Source: Gemmatimonadota bacterium (GTDB lineage Bacteria; Gemmatimonadota; Gemmatimonadetes; Gemmatimonadales; Gemmatimonadaceae). Taken from it: a stretch of 64,000 nucleotides of DNA. Below the pieces are notes generated by a model. It made no database searches and was not told the DNA's origin. It saw only the letters and a list, made by a program, of their open reading frames with translations. Location of the stretch: assembly GCA_021299375.1 (NCBI GenBank), contig JAJTGR010000019.1, positions 19,692-83,691 on the forward strand, given 5' to 3'. Positions 63,851-64,000 of this stretch are shown piece after piece. A program made the translations under genes and the position numbers. Each line of letters starts with the position of its first letter. Within the stretch, counting starts at the first letter, position 1.

Positions 63851-64000
63851 AAAAAAGGCGAACGGACGCGATTTTCTCGTGGTGCGGACGGTTTCAGCGC
63901 TTTTGGCGAGATGATTCGCGTGTGGCGCGGTGGTTCAGCGCGCGGTGGCGCTCATTTGGCCATCGCGCGGCCGCTCTCTCGGCGCGCGACGCGCGTCACG

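Overview
This is a high-GC bacterial chromosome segment of Gram-negative type. It carries LPS transport (LptF/LptG), MCE lipid transport (MlaE/MlaD), a TonB-dependent receptor, a giant SprA-like outer-membrane protein and a type IV pilus motor set. A SprA-type protein without any other visible type IX secretion gene, together with ccmABCD joined to hemDCB and a very large TonB receptor carrying a carboxypeptidase-regulatory domain, is most like a Gemmatimonadota (Gemmatimonas-type) genome. That assignment is inference, since no rRNA or tRNA gene is visible in the window.

Layout. 1-7.1 kb holds housekeeping and unknown genes: an M16 peptidase cut by the window edge, an unknown membrane protein, a CDP-alcohol phosphatidyltransferase, an alpha/beta hydrolase with an Asp nucleophile, an anchored DsbA-like thioredoxin and a probably frameshifted small membrane gene. 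7.3-15.2 kb holds acs, then divergently one long run ccmA-ccmB-ccmC-ccmD-hemD-hemC-hemB-ppa that joins cytochrome c/heme handling to the middle of heme synthesis. 15.5-19.7 kb, minus strand, is a tightly coupled five-gene set (ketosynthase, SRPBCC/cyclase-like, methyltransferase, flavin reductase, FAD oxidoreductase) that looks like a small biosynthetic operon. 19.8-26.4 kb carries a DUF92 membrane protein, a V4R-domain protein, an M24 peptidase, a lipoprotein, heme o synthase (ctaB) and an amino-acid permease. 27-30.3 kb is a TonB-dependent receptor. 31-35.5 kb is the envelope operon lptF-lptG-mlaE-mlaD. 35.7-42.1 kb is the SprA-like protein, and 42.2-47.2 kb is an HhH protein plus pilB-pilT-pilC.

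From about 47.5 kb the window changes character. 47.6-61.7 kb is an accessory locus of defence-island type: a divergent HEPN-like gene, then a co-directional series made of a DUF499 ATPase, a small partner protein, a DUF1156-type DNA methyltransferase, an AlbA_2/Schlafen-type ATP-binding protein and a PLD-nuclease/SNF2-helicase fusion. The methyltransferase gene is split by an intact 1184-bp IS5-family element with a CTAG target duplication, and removing the element together with one CTAG restores one open frame of 985 residues. The reading frames of the other genes are open. 61.9-64 kb carries three small genes of unclear role (a basic-tail protein, a sigma/HTH-like protein and a small unknown), possibly the flank of a mobile region.

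Non-coding structure is rich: three copies of a dispersed CT-rich inverted-repeat family at operon ends, a 29-bp perfect inverted repeat enclosing a second hairpin between convergent genes, a 15-bp tandem GATAAC repeat with a long-range inverted arm, and several strong GC hairpin terminators.
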